From the NCBI GenBank assembly GCA_047967505.1, contig CM106539.1: a DNA stretch of 64,000 nt; one strand, given 5' to 3'. This stretch comes from Dipteris shenzhenensis. Its lineage: Eukaryota > Polypodiophyta > Polypodiopsida > Gleicheniales. Of the stretch, positions 1 to 11,442 are shown in pieces. The notes below the pieces were generated by a model, which made no database searches, had not been told where the DNA came from, and saw only the letters and a program-made list of their open reading frames with translations. Position numbers and translations under genes: made by a program. The first letter of the stretch is position 1, and every line of letters begins with the position of its first letter.

Positions 1-630
1 TGTGCTCATTTGTAGGAGATCATTGATGCAGTCGTGGCTTGATAAAGCTCGTGTGGCACTACGGTCATTGAAGGCATTGGGTTTTTTTGCAGGAGCAGCA
101 GGAGGCAATTGATGTCCATGTGCTGAAGCTGGAGAGAGCAAGTTATGAGCTACTGTAGGAATCCCGAAGCCAGCCCATGTGGTCGTTGATGGTAGGCAAC
201 CGTCGACTATGGACGAGTATGGCACTATGGAGGCTCGCTTGTAGATGGGAAACTACTAGTTGGAGCTCTGTGAAGCTTTCGAGTCTGTAGCTCATTTGGA
301 GATGGAGCTTGTGAAGAGCCGTGTGGTCAACTTTGGTGCTTTGGCCACCTTTGGCTAAGTCTCATGGTTAATGAAGCTTTGGCTTTGTTGATGGGCTACG
401 AGGAGCTTGGCCTTATGTTTGGACTTGAAAGCTTTGAAAAGGAATTGCTTGTAGGACTGTCATGAGTCAAGAGAGCTATGGAGCTTTGAAGGTTGGAGCT
501 ATGGCAGCTATGTTGGTGCTTTAATGCAGAAGTTGTCATTGAGGAGACACTGCCTTAGTGCTAGGGGAGTGCAACCTATGATGGCCTTTGTTGGCTTGTA
601 GATAGGAGAAACTATGGTGCTTTCCCTCTC

Positions 631-706
631 CCTCAAAGAACCTCACTCATGAATTTCTCACAAGAATCCCTCAAAGAACCTCACTCATGAATTTCTCACA
701 AGAAGA
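631..706. repeat. 38-bp tandem duplication in the E3-prime leader
   Basis: Two near-identical consecutive units beginning cctcaaagaacctcactc start at 631 and 669. Confidence 0.8.
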
Positions 707-894
707 ATCGAAATGAGCCGAAACCTATGGATGGAATTTTCTCTCACAAAGATCACTCAAGAAAAAACTCACTCTAAAACTGAAACTAACCTTGGAGAAA
801 AACTTGAGCTCCTAAGGCATGCCTACAACTAATCTAGGAATGGGAGCAATCCTAGTGAACTACTAATGAGCTAAACTAGGAGAGCTAAACCTAT

Positions 895-906
895 GCTCTG
901 ATACCA
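895..906 (-). other. Primer-binding site (initiator Met-tRNA type) of E3-prime
   Basis: The minus strand reads TGGTATCAGAGC, the standard plant LTR-retrotransposon site complementary to the 3' end of initiator Met-tRNA, abutting the LTR. Confidence 0.85.
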
Positions 907-1230
907 TGACAAAACATGCGTGCCTCAGGATCTATGGAGCACTCTAAGGTGGATGGAACCTATGTGGAGACATGATGAAGAGAGTGCTCATGACATGTAC
1001 CTCAAGTCAATTAGGTTCCAAGATAGATTAGTTTGGACTCATAAAGAGAATCTTGAGATAGTGCAAAGTGCTAGATTGATATTACTTCAAATGAACCTCC
1101 CTTTTATAGGTGAGGGTACTTACACCATATGCTTGCTCACATGTGGGATATCTCCTCCATGCCATGTGGCAGCTTGCCCTTTACTCATACCTTTGCTCTA
1201 CATGTGCTCATGGCACCACAACTCTCAACA
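907..1230 (-). repeat. 5' LTR of E3-prime
   Basis: 324 bp. In element orientation it starts TGTTGAGAGTTGTGG and ends TTTTGTCA, then continues straight into the primer-binding site. Its start matches the LTR starts at 9137 and 38912. Boundaries follow the TG...CA ends. Confidence 0.8.
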
Positions 1231-4200
1231 CAATCAGAATCAGTGTATCCATGCAACTATATCTGAACCATAGTCTCATAAAATAGTCCATACTGCAATG
1301 TGGACTTCACATACCTTAGTATGCATCTAGCCGCATCCAAATGTGGTTTCCTTGGAGCCTGCATAAACTAACTTACCAACCCAACAACATAGCTCAAATC
1401 TGGCCTAGTAATAGTCATATAAATCAAACTTCCTACTATGCATTTGTACATAGTAGGGTCTTCCAAAAGCTCACCTACATCTGTGCTCAGTGTTACATTT
1501 TGCTCCAAAGGAACTGAAATAGGCTTATAGCTTGTCATCCCATATTTGGATAGCATGTCCAATCTGCCTCTGCAAGAGCTATATTCCGCTTGTGGATCTA
1601 ATCACCTCAATGCCCAAGAAGTAACATAGCTCTCCCAAATCCTTCATCTCAAACTTTTGCTTCAATAGCATTTTCACATTAGGGATATCTTCATCACTAT
1701 CACCTGTGATGATCAGATCATTAACATAAATGACAAGCAGCATAATGTCTTTCTCTATTTTTCTCACATAAAGTGAGAAATCTACTTAAGAAATCTAAAA
1801 GCCAATAGTGACAAAATATTGTGCTATCTTGTCAGACCATGCTCTGGGTGCTTGCTTCAAGCCATACAAGGCTTTCTTCAACTTGCAAACAAGTCAAGAT
1901 GAACAGCATGAACATAACCTCGTGGTTGCTCCATATAGACCTCTTGTTGCAAATCACCATGCAAGAAGGAATTCTTTACATCCATCTGATGTAAAGACCA
2001 TCCCTTTGATGCAGCCATAACAATGACTGCTCTTACGATTGCCATCCTTGCAACTGGATTGAATGTTTCTTCATAATCAATGCCATATGTCTGTGCATAT
2101 GCCTTGACAACTAGTCTTGCCTTGTATCTGTTCATAGAACCATCTGCATTGTGTTTCACCTTATAAACCCACTTGCAGCCAATTGCATTCTTGTCTTTAG
2201 ACAAAGGCACCAATTCCCATGTAGCATTTACTTCCAAGGCATCCATTTCTTCATCCATGGCTTTCTACCATTTTTCTTTTCCCATGGCTTGCTCAAAAGA
2301 AATGGGTTCTAGTTCATGTATCACTTTGACCATATAGGCATAGTGAATGGCTATAAATTCATCATATTTCAGCGTATCCTTAGGATACCTAGCTTTGGTA
2401 GACTTGCGCAAAATAGGCTCACTACGAAGTGCTCTCAAAACATCCCTTTTCTTCTTTACTCTAGGTGTAACAATAGAAGGAATACCCAACTCATCATCAA
2501 GGCTCCGTTCTGAGCCACTGGATTCACCATCCACATAAGAGTGACTTGCATTCACATCAAACATGGGCTGATCTACTTTCTATTTTTCTTTTTGTGAGAC
2601 TTGCATACCACTATCTGCATTGCTTTGAGGAGATCCTTCTAATCTCAATCTGCCTTTGTCCATGGAAAAGTATGTGAACCACTGCTAGAGGACACTATAG
2701 GTCCACTAGTATTTTGTGATTGCTGCTGTGAATTCTATGCAGCATTACCATTTTTTGTCATCAATCACATTTATTGGTTTATACCTGCTACTCATCTCAT
2801 CAAAAACAACATATCTACTCACTATAAACTTATGAGTTCAAGGGTTATAGCATCTATACCCTTTCTGCTACAGAGAATAACCAATAAAGATGTACTTCTT
2901 AGCTTTTGGATCCAACTTGGATCTCAACTCATCTGGCACATGAACATAGGCAATGCAACCAAAAACTTTCAAATGGGAAATATATGGTTTCCTACCAGTA
3001 TACCTCTCCTCTGGCGTCATGTCATGTATTGCTGTAGTGGGAGTCCTGTTCATTATGTAGACTATTGTAGCAACTATTTCAGCCCAATAATAATCTGGTA
3101 GGTCTTTTTCATTGAGCATGGCATGAGATACCTCTCCAGTATGCCTATTTTTCCATTGTGCAAGTCCATTTTGCTATGGGGTATGACTGCATGAATGTTG
3201 CTGCTTTATGCCATGCTCCTGCAGGAAACTTGCATACTCATTTTAGAGGTACTCTCCCGATCCATCTAACCTTAGGCATTGTATTTGCAGGCCTGCTTCT
3301 TTTTCAACCATAGCTTTAAAAGCTTTGAAATGGTCAAACACTTCACTTTTCTTTTTCATAAAATACACCCAAACTTTTCTGCTATAGTCATCAATGAAAG
3401 TGACAAAATAATGACACCCTCCAATAGATGTAGCTTTAGTAGTCCAGACGTCAGAGTGGATTAATTCCAATGGCCTCTTACTCTCTTGAACATGTCTAGG
3501 AAATGGTTTCTTTGCCTGTTTTCCAAATTGACAAGCTTCACATACCTTATGCATTTCTACAACCTTGAACGTAAGCAATCCTGCAACAATATTTTGGGCC
3601 TGCATTAATTTAGGTCACCGTACATTAACATGACCAATGCGTTTATGCTAGATATCAATATCTGCAACTACACCAATCCCATGTGCAAACATTGCTGCAG
3701 TCAATTCAGGCATGTTCGCATCCAACGTAAACATCCTGCCCTTCTTCTTCCCTTTTGCTATCAAGTGACCTTTATTTTTCATATCCTCAACAAAGCATCC
3801 ATGAGGATTAAATCTGACCTGCAAGCCCTGCTCAACCATTCAACCAATAGAAACCAGGTTCTTGGGGATATCTGAGACATGAAATACATCAAACAAGTAT
3901 TTCTTTTTCCCATTCTGCATAGACAAAGGAATTTTACCAATCTACACAATAGGATATGCAATATCATCACCAGTCTCCACAAATCCTGGTCTTTCCATTT
4001 TCCTGGCATCCTACATCCATTTTGCATGACCCGTCATGTGGTTTGACACACCTGAGTCAACATACCACACATCATTTCTTTTTTCTGCACTTGTCACATT
4101 ATTGGTCATGTGCTGTACCATAAATAAATGCTCATTTCTGTCATCACCCTATCTACTAGAGGATGCATAATTGCCTTGCTGCAATTTTTTGGTCATGATG

Positions 4201-5083
4201 TCATTCTGCTTTTTATAGCAGTCTTTAACCATATAACCCATTTTACCACAGTAGTAGCATTCAACATTGCTGTTTGCATTTTGGCCTCTCTACCATCCAC
4301 CATGACCTCTTGGCTCCCCCTGCCTCTAAGGTTACCACGTCCTCCTCCATAGGATTGGTTTTCTTGAATTTGTTAGCATATTCTGATTTCTGTCACAGCC
4401 TCCAGATCGGCCTACTCTATCTCTGCCTCTACCTCTTCCAGCATTTGAGTAGAAGATAGCTTCTTTTGAAGTTCCTCCTAAAGAAGATGCACCACAATTT
4501 CTCTGCTCTTTAGAAATTAGAAGATCTATCAACTCCCCAAAATCAAAAAAATTCTCATGGATGGCAATGGATGTCTGAAACTATGCATAATCCTTTCCCA
4601 GACCATTCAAGGTCACAGAAACTAAATCATCATCTTCCAGTGGCAACCCAATGGAAGCAAGTGCATCCGCAATCTTCTTCACCTTAATGTGGTAGTCATT
4701 GATGCTCATATTTTCTCTCTGCACATTATGGAACTCTTGCTTGAGCTACATTTTCTAGGCTTGCGTATTTGTGCTATACATTTTTGTCAAAGTATCCTAT
4801 GCCTCTTTCGGCATGCTTGCATTCTGAATATGCACAATCATAGAATCTGAAATATTAATAGACATCTAGTACATAACTTTTTTGGCTCTCTCATGCTATC
4901 CTTTAAATGCCTACAACTCCTGTTGATTGGAAATTTAGGAATAACTAGTTCTTCTTCAGCTCCAATAATGAACTCCCAATAGGCTTTTCCCTTAAGGAAA
5001 TTTGTCATTCTAAACTTCCATGCTTGGAAGTTGTTCTTGTCAAGCTTTTCAGTGACAATCTATGAAAGAGCATCAGACACCAT
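1231..5083 (-). pseudogene. copia A copy 1 gag-pol polyprotein, broken
   Basis: The frame would start at the ATG on the minus strand at 5083, matching the start of the other A copies. Recognisable pieces in order: gag UBN2-type domain (LDKNNFQAWKF, about 5040-4990); glycine/arginine-rich stretch and zinc-knuckle region near 4400-4190; protease region (4110-4020); integrase zinc-binding and catalytic core (about 3650-3120) with HSDVW and FIDDYSRKVW; reverse transcriptase (2258-1570) with [32 protein letters not shown] and a YVND form of the YxDD motif; and the RNase H start (1562-1368). Numerous stop codons and frameshifts split it into at least nine short frames, so no full product is possible. 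In the YxDD box the first catalytic Asp has become Asn. The frame is cut off by the E3-prime insertion. Confidence 0.9.
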
Positions 5084-5506
5084 TACAGAAGACTGCAAAA
5101 AATATAACTTTTGCCTCACAAGGGCAAATCTGCAAAACTGATAAAAGTGGTATTTGACCACACAGTCACTTCCTAGTGACGATTATGCATCAATAGGCAA
5201 TAAGAATGATTCTATCACTCCCAATATCTCTATGCACATGCATATGATGCCATTTCTATGGTAAGTTTTTACCGACCTGTGGAACAGTGGTCGCACAACA
5301 AAACAAGGCACTTTTGTGAGTGCCTATGGAAAAATTTCACCGCCCCGCAAAGGCGTCCGAGTGCACTCATGCACTTTCTAGCTGTGCTACCTACAGAGAT
5401 TTGCTCCCAAACTCAAAAAAGGAAAGGAACACTGATCCTCTTGCCAAGACACCGTGAACTTGGTTTGCTTTCTTGAGTCCTCACCATGAACCGACCTCTG
5501 ACACCA
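5084..5506 (-). other. Leader and degenerate primer-binding site of copia A copy 1
   Basis: Non-coding leader between gag and the 5' LTR. Next to the LTR the site reads cctctgacacca (5495-5506) where other A copies have gctctgatacca, so the priming site carries two substitutions. Confidence 0.7.
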
Positions 5507-5870
5507 TGTGAAGAGAGTGGGAGAGAAGTAAGGAGTCTCACTTGTAGCTTTCTCACATACACAATGGGGGAATACACACAAAGGTGGAGGCCGAAAACAA
5601 TTTTCCTCTTCTTAGTTGTGAAAGCCAAAAGAACTCTCTCTTTTTCTAAATACAAAAGGAATAGATGAACCCTATATGTGGGTCTCAAACCAGACTCAGC
5701 TAACTGAGGTGGCATACTAACTAAGCCACTAACTAGAGTACATAAAGATAGCTGTCATCCAACTATTATTCATGGGTGGTGTACCAACTGCATCTGCAAC
5801 TAACAAGTCGATGACATAAATGCACAACGGTCACTCTAGCATATCACGAGTGGAGCTCAATATCTCAACA
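5507..5870 (-). repeat. 5' LTR of copia A copy 1
   Basis: 364 bp. In window orientation it begins TGTGAAGAGAGTGGGAG and ends ATATCTCAACA. It matches the LTRs at 16339, 33448, 38957, 44518 and 62254. Confidence 0.9.
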
Positions 5871-6351
5871 CGCCTCACATCTAGCTTCTTCCCTTCCCTT
5901 GCTAATCCTACCCTCGAGGATTACCAAGTTGCTAAAACCATTTGCCTAGTTCTTCCTCCCCTCCCCGCTGCTCCTCCTTCCACAACTAATACCCTTCCAT
6001 ATTTCTCTCCCATGTCCCCAGCTTCTCTCCTTGCCCTGTCATCACCTTCGACACTACTTGTGCTTCGATCAGCAGAAAATGACACAGTATTTGATTTTGA
6101 ATATTAGGATCCGGATAATCCAATTCATACTGCCATGTCAAGTTCCAATAATAAGTATGATTTTGATGAGATACCACTTCCCAGTAACCCCATCAAGGAA
6201 TTTTGGAGCAAATATCTTGATATGAAAACTCGAGGTGGATGGTAGACCCTAGACAACTTTGCTACCAACCTTTGTCAGCATCAAATTAGTGAAGATTGGA
6301 TAAGCAAGTTGGATCCACAACCTAATTGGCACCGTCCAAAGTTCTTTGATC
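5871..6351. other. Unassigned DNA flanking copia A copy 1
   Basis: No family recognised. A short coding-looking stretch on the plus strand (about 6085-6350) contains phrases such as EIPLPSNPIKEFWSKYLDM but is broken by stops. It may be a decayed transposon gene; I cannot assign it. Confidence 0.3.
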
Positions 6352-7085
6352 AAGTTCTTTGATGTAATCTTCTTGAAAGAGTACCTACGTGCACCTCCAT
6401 GTCTCAAAACCCATCCCAAGTTCTATGCAGTTCCATGATGTAAAGAATGGAAAGCCAACATACACAATTTGGATGAAGGTCGCACCACTAATTGGCCAAT
6501 GATCGAACCATACTTTGGTGTAGAATGGAATATCCAAGGCATAATGATACGAGCACTTCAGCAGCATGAGCAAATAATGCGCGGCAACATTGATTGCTTC
6601 CTTTGCCTGAGTGCTATCTTTTGTAAACATTGGAATACATTTTGGAAGTCCCATGTTACCTCAATGGCCATTTGCCTCCACTCAGCTTTAATCCCAATGA
6701 ACGGGTCAATGCTTAGATTACAAGCCGACTCTATTGAAGAGTGATCTTCTTAGAAGCATGCCACATATCTCTATTTGAACAAATGGTGGATATAGGCTAC
6801 CTAGAAACTGAGAAAAATTTGTATGGTGCCAAGGCTTTATAGTAGGATCGACTGGCATGACACAAGTTCCACAACCATTGGACTAAAGGCATGGCAACCC
6901 AGCTATGTGCTTGCAATAAGCCATAACTCGAGGATGGGTAATAAAATGGATCTGGGAGTATGTTGTATCTATGCCAACATGGACTTAGGTAGTATAGAAT
7001 GTGTGTGTAGAGTAGCGGCAAAGCTCCATTTGTACTTGCATAAGGCTAGGAATAATCTCTCTTAAAAATCCTCAACATGCAATTT
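6352..7085 (+). repeat. Left arm of a ~0.7-kb inverted repeat
   Basis: This segment recurs, reverse-complemented and diverged, at 8114-8825. For example, ctttgatgtaatcttctt near 6366 and cacctccatgtctcaa near 6391 both have counterparts near 8800. The arm has plus-strand frames with stops (6469-6744 and 6823-7065) that match no domain I recognise. Confidence 0.75.
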
Positions 7086-7366
7086 CTACTTGCGATTCCT
7101 ACATACGAGTTCTACATGCAATTCCTACATGCATGTTCTACTTGCAACTTCTACTTGCAACTCCTACATGCAAGTCCTACATGCAAGTCCTACATGCAAT
7201 TCCTACATGCATGTTCTACATGCGAGTTCTACATGCAACTCCTACATGCAACATGCAACATTTGAGTTCTATATGCAACTTCTACATGCAACTTGCAATT
7301 CCTACATGCAACTTCTATATGCAAGCTCTACATGTAGAGAGAGAATGTCTTACAATTCCTACATGC
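7075..7366. repeat. 13-bp minisatellite, array 1
   Basis: About 20 imperfect copies of a 13-bp unit, variants of TCCTACATGCAAG. Because three units are 39 nt, all three plus-strand frames stay open across it and give a false repetitive protein with the pattern STCNSYMQ. Confidence 0.9.
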
Positions 7367-7548
7367 AGAGAGAGAAGCTCTCCATCTTGTATAAATACTC
7401 CATAATGGAATGAAGCCCAGACTCTTTGGGGAATTGTGTTGAGTTCTACTTTGGTATTCCAAGCAATGGTCTCAAGTGTCCATGCTTCCTTGCAGTCCAT
7501 GTCCAAAAGCATGTCTTAACCTTGCAACTCCTCCGACCTTGGAACCCA

Positions 7549-7620
7549 TCCTCTCCCTCTCCTCCTCTCTCCTCCTCTCTTCTCCTTCTCCTCCTCCCTC
7601 CTCTCTCTTCTTTCCCCCAT
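7549..7620. repeat. CT-rich low-complexity tract
   Basis: Almost pure pyrimidine, dominated by CTCCTC and CTCT. The overlapping serine/proline-rich frames are compositional artefacts. Confidence 0.85.
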
Positions 7621-7724
7621 GCTCTTACAGCTTCTTCCTCTCCCACTCCTATGCTCTCCCTAAACCCTTAGTTCCTCAACCCTTAACCTCCATGATCTAC
7701 GAGGGAGATGAGTTCTCCACCATG

Positions 7725-7870
7725 TAGTATATCCTGAACCTTGGATCCTCCTTATAACCCTTGAACCTCTTCTAAACGCTGGAACCTCTTCTAAACTTTG
7801 AAACCTCATTCTAAACTCTAGAACCTCTCTCTAAACCCTGGAACCTCCTTCCAAACCCTTCAACCCCCAA
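7725..7870. repeat. ~20-bp minisatellite
   Basis: Five or six diverged copies of a unit like GGAACCTCTTCTAAACCCT follow one another. Confidence 0.75.
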
Positions 7871-8110
7871 TGAGACAAAAGCTTCATTACCTCAACCATG
7901 ATGATGCACATTCTTTTCACACATGCATGCACTATGTTTGCTTACCACACTTAAGCCTACATCTCTTACCGAAATACGACTCAACGTCCTAAGCTACACA
8001 TATACTACAAATGACAACCTCGATATATTTGTAGGTGACAAAAAGCCTCGGAACCTTGCATACTGAGAATTCCTTGCTCTTTCTGCGGAAGTCATGGGAA
8101 AGAGCCAACG
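7840..8110 (+). repeat. Dispersed repeat S, copy 1
   Basis: A sequence with shared blocks (ACACATGCATGCA, TTTGCTTACC, CACTTAAGCCTACATC, ATATTTGTAGGTGACAAAAAGCC) reappears reverse-complemented at 47600-47935. Family unknown. Confidence 0.65.
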
Positions 8111-8113
8111 AAC

Positions 8114-8825
8114 TTGCATGTTGAGGATTCCTAAGAGAGATTATTCCTAGCCTTATGCAACTACAAGTGGAGCTTGCCACTACTCTACACACACATTTTG
8201 TACTACCTAAGTCCATGTTGGCATGGAGATAACATACTCCCAGATCCATTTTATTACCACTCCTTGGGTTATGGCATATTGTGAGCATGTAGCTAGGTTG
8301 CTATGCATGCAATCCAGTGGCTGTGGAACTTGTGTCATCATGCGAGTCAATCCTACTATAGAGCGTTAACACCATACAATTTGTGCTCAATTTCTAGGTA
8401 GCTTGTATCCACCATTTGTTTGAATAGAGATACATGGCGTGCGTCTAAGAAGATGACTCTTTGATAGAGTCAGCTTATAATTTGAGCATCGATCCGTTCA
8501 TTGGGATTGAAACTGAGTGGAGGCAAATGGCTATTGAGGTAACCTTGGACCTCCAGAATGTATTCCTATGTTTTGCAAAAGATAGCACTTAGGCGAAGGA
8601 AGCGATCAATGTTGCCATGTATTATTTGCTCATGCTGCTGAAGTGCTTGGATCATTATGCCTTGGATATTCCATTCTACACTAGAGTATGGTTCGATCTT
8701 CACCCAAAGAGTGTATGTTAGCTTCCCATCTGTGATGTCGTGGAATTGCATAGAACTTGGGATGGGTCTTGAGACATGGAGGTGCATGTTGGTACTCTTT
8801 TAAGAAGATTACATCAAAGAGCTTG
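8114..8825 (-). repeat. Right arm of the ~0.7-kb inverted repeat
   Basis: Reverse complement of 6352-7085 with many substitutions. Its inner boundary is at TTGCATGTTGAGGATTCC (8114) and its outer boundary near 8825. Confidence 0.75.
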
Positions 8826-9136
8826 TGTTATCTCTATGCCAACATGGAATTAGGTAGTACATAATATATGTGTAGAGTAGCGGCAAAGCTCCACTTATAC
8901 TTGCATAAGGCTAGGACTAATAATCTCTCTTAGGAATCCTCAACATCTAAGTTCTACTTGCAATTCCTACATGTGAGTTCTACATGCAACTCCTACATGC
9001 AAGTCCTACATGCAATTCCTACATGCATGTTCTACTTGCAAGTTCTACTTGCAACTTCTACATGCAAGTCCTACATGCAATTACTACATGCATGTTTTAC
9101 TTGCAACTTCTACTTGCAACTCCTACATGCAAGTCC
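8826..9136 (+). repeat. Partial direct copy of the repeat plus 13-bp minisatellite, array 2
   Basis: From 8826 the sequence resumes in the orientation of the left arm (matching from about 6962: TCTATGCCAACATGGA, GAGTAGCGGCAAAGCTCCA). It leads at 8947 into a second array of the same 13-bp unit, which ends abruptly at 9136 where the E3 LTR begins. Confidence 0.8.
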
Positions 9137-9514
9137 TGTTGAGAGTTGTGGTGCCATGACCACATAATTGAATGCTAAGGTATGGTATAGGAAAGAATCA
9201 AAGTACCCACCCTAGGATGTGGACTACATGATGTAGAGATGTGGATTGAGGATATCCACAAGGAAAGATGTGGATCAAAGGATCCCACAGGTATTTGACT
9301 ATTCTAAAGGCACTCTCTATATAAGAGGCCTATCATGTATTGTTGAGTAGAGAAATGCGCACTCACTCAAGATTCTATTTATGAGTCCAAGCTAATCTAT
9401 CTTGGAACCTAATTGCCTTGAGATACATGTCATGAGCACTCTCTTCATTATGTTTCCACATTGGTTCCATCCATCTTAGAGCACTCCATAGATCTTGAGG
9501 CACACGTTTTCTCA
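9137..9514 (+). repeat. 5' LTR of E3
   Basis: 378 bp, beginning TGTTGAGAGTTGTGGTG and ending TTTTCTCA. A possible TATA (CTATATAAGAGG, about 9317-9328) lies inside it. Confidence 0.8.
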
Positions 9515-9528
9515 TGGTATCACAGTGC
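9515..9528 (+). other. Degenerate primer-binding site of E3
   Basis: TGGTATCACAGTGC next to the LTR; the canonical site in E3-prime is TGGTATCAGAGC. Confidence 0.65.
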
Positions 9529-9561
9529 AAGTTTAGCTCTCCTAGTTTAGCTCATTAGTAG

Positions 9562-11442
9562 TGTGATACCAAAAATTGATATTTTCTAATTTGGCATTGG
9601 TATTGTTTTCTTCTATGTTTGATAAGAGTTTGAGTATCAAGTGATAGCCTAGCGGCTCTCACTTATTTCTATTTTCTAAGATATTGTATGGGATTGAGAG
9701 GATGAGTGGAATGGATCATTATAAATACCATGTGTATGAATGATAACTACCTTGGAATGGGGTGAGAGTTATTTGTGTATGGGATATTATGGGGTTTTTA
9801 GAAAATAGGAAGAGTGAGTCATATAAAGAGGTGGGCTCATGTCCATGTGTTCCAATAATATAAGAGAGGCCACATGCCAAGCATGTGGAAGGCATGTGGA
9901 GGAGTGTGGAGTCAAGAGGAATCCTTCTAGAATTCCTATGTGGAATAAGGAGGATGTGGACATATGGAAAAGAGAGGGTCCCTATGGGCTCCATGTGGGG
10001 AGACTCTTGACTTTCTCAATATTTTAAGAGTTTTGAGCATCTTTTGATGGGACACATGGCAAGAGTAGCCAAAAAGGACATGGATGGTGACATATGAGCT
10101 TATGTCATTGATAGGGAAAGGAATCTACAGGCAGCAATTGTAAATGGGTGAAGAAGGGTGACAAAATCTCTATAAAATGAGCCCTCCTCTCCCTTTTTCA
10201 TCATCTCTTCCACCATTAGGCCTCATGTTGCTGTAGTTCTAGTCTCCTCAAGCCTCTTCCATGAGCCTTCTCTCCATCTTGTAGATATTCTCTTATGTAG
10301 ACTCTTGAGTCCATCTCTCTCTAGTTTATTCTCTCTCTATGAGTAGTCTTGGAGCTTTCGCTCCCTCTTGTATGTATGAAACCTCTTCTTCTCTCTTGTG
10401 TTTGTAGTATTTTGAGTTGCATTGGAGTGGAGTCTCACTCTATTGGTAATGAAGGTCACTTCAGGTTCTCTCTCTTGAGTGTCCCTTCCCTTTTTTTTTT
10501 CCATTGCTTTCTCTTCCAAAGTGCTCAAAAGTGTTGTCTATTCGGTCGCTCATTGCGTATACATGGTTTATCTATTTCCCAAGCCACAAAGTGATCTCTT
10601 TCTTCTCTCTTAGGTGACTTTTATGGGACTTGGATCATTGATGAAGTCTAAGCATGGAGGTAGTATTCTCCCAAGTTAGCACTAGTAGAAGAAGTAGGTG
10701 CTTTTCATGAGAATTTGACCCCCTCTCAGTATTTTGCTCATAAATTTTTGCTCAATGGTCCAATTTAAATGAAAATTATATCAGTGGAAAGATCTTTTAA
10801 AGGAGCATCATCCTATGCATTTACTTATTGTATCAAATTTGAAACAAAAAATCTATGACTCTGTGTGTGTGACTATTTCCTTTTTAGATAGTTTTTACCC
10901 CCATCCAGTAAACTGCACATATCTTTCTGACTACTTCTCTGTTTCTTATGAAACTTATATAAAAGCCAACCCCATTTCAAGTGCATCTGGATATGTGTTT
11001 GAATATTTTATATCATGTCTCTGCTGAAAGTTATGGGTCTTTGTGTCTTATGATAGTTTGGAGAGTGTTTTGAGCTAAGTGTAAAGGTGTCTATGAAGGA
11101 GGTGCAATGTTTTCTCAGAACCTACCCATTCGACCCAATCAGTCCCTTTAAACTCCTTGATATATATCAGTTCATGTCATGTTGAGCTGCAAGATCTTCT
11201 TCCAATAATGTATCACTCTTCTCTTTGGCACAGGTCGGCTTACTGAGATTATGGCCTCCGCTGATCCCTTTCTTCTCCCTATGCTTGAGTAAAACATAAG
11301 GGGGGATAGTATGGTGTGGTCTCTTGGTATAAAAGCTTCTTTTTAATGTCCCTTTCCCAGTGATGAATATCTCTATCACTCAGTTCAAAAGCAGTAGGAA
11401 GTGAAGAGGTGCGTGAAGTTTATTACCCCCAACTTCATGTCA
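9562..11442 (+). repeat. 5' LTR of the gypsy element
   Basis: 1881 bp, starting TGTGATACCAAAAATTG and ending CTTCATGTCA. Likely transcription-start region near CTATAAAATGAGCCC (about 10171). Short frames inside it are not genes. Confidence 0.88.

Larger units (their letters stand above)
1..1230 (-). mobile_element. 5' part of a non-autonomous LTR element, family E3 (E3-prime), cut by the window start
   Basis: Read on the minus strand, this is an LTR (907-1230), a primer-binding site directly next to it (895-906) and an internal region running off the left window edge. The same LTR and leader recur on the plus strand at 9137-9561 and 35456 onward, which defines the family. Positions 1-894 show no long frame and no gag or pol motif, so I infer a non-coding, mobilised-in-trans element. 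It is inserted in the RNase H part of copia A copy 1; the base pairs after the LTR (caatc, 1231-1235) are the likely target-site duplication, but the partner copy lies outside the window. Confidence 0.75.
1231..5870 (-). mobile_element. Ty1/copia element, family A, copy 1 (decayed, 3' end lost)
   Basis: Minus-strand copia element whose 5' LTR is 5507-5870. Going leftwards it has a leader, gag, protease, integrase, reverse transcriptase and part of RNase H. The E3-prime element interrupts RNase H at 1230/1231, so the 3' LTR is not in the window. It is the same family as the copies at 16339-33799, 38957-44875 and 62254-63206, and is related to the young element at 20622-26104. Confidence 0.9.

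Noticed and set aside
7077-7413. Frames of 60-107 codons with repeated STCNSYMQ-type peptides
   Set aside because: Produced by the 13-bp minisatellite, open in all frames; no start context or domain.
7075-9136. Possible CRISPR-like array
   Set aside because: Units are contiguous 13-bp repeats without spacers, in a plant nuclear context.
9562-11442. Short frames in the gypsy LTR as genes
   Set aside because: They recur in the partner LTR with disrupting changes and have no domains.
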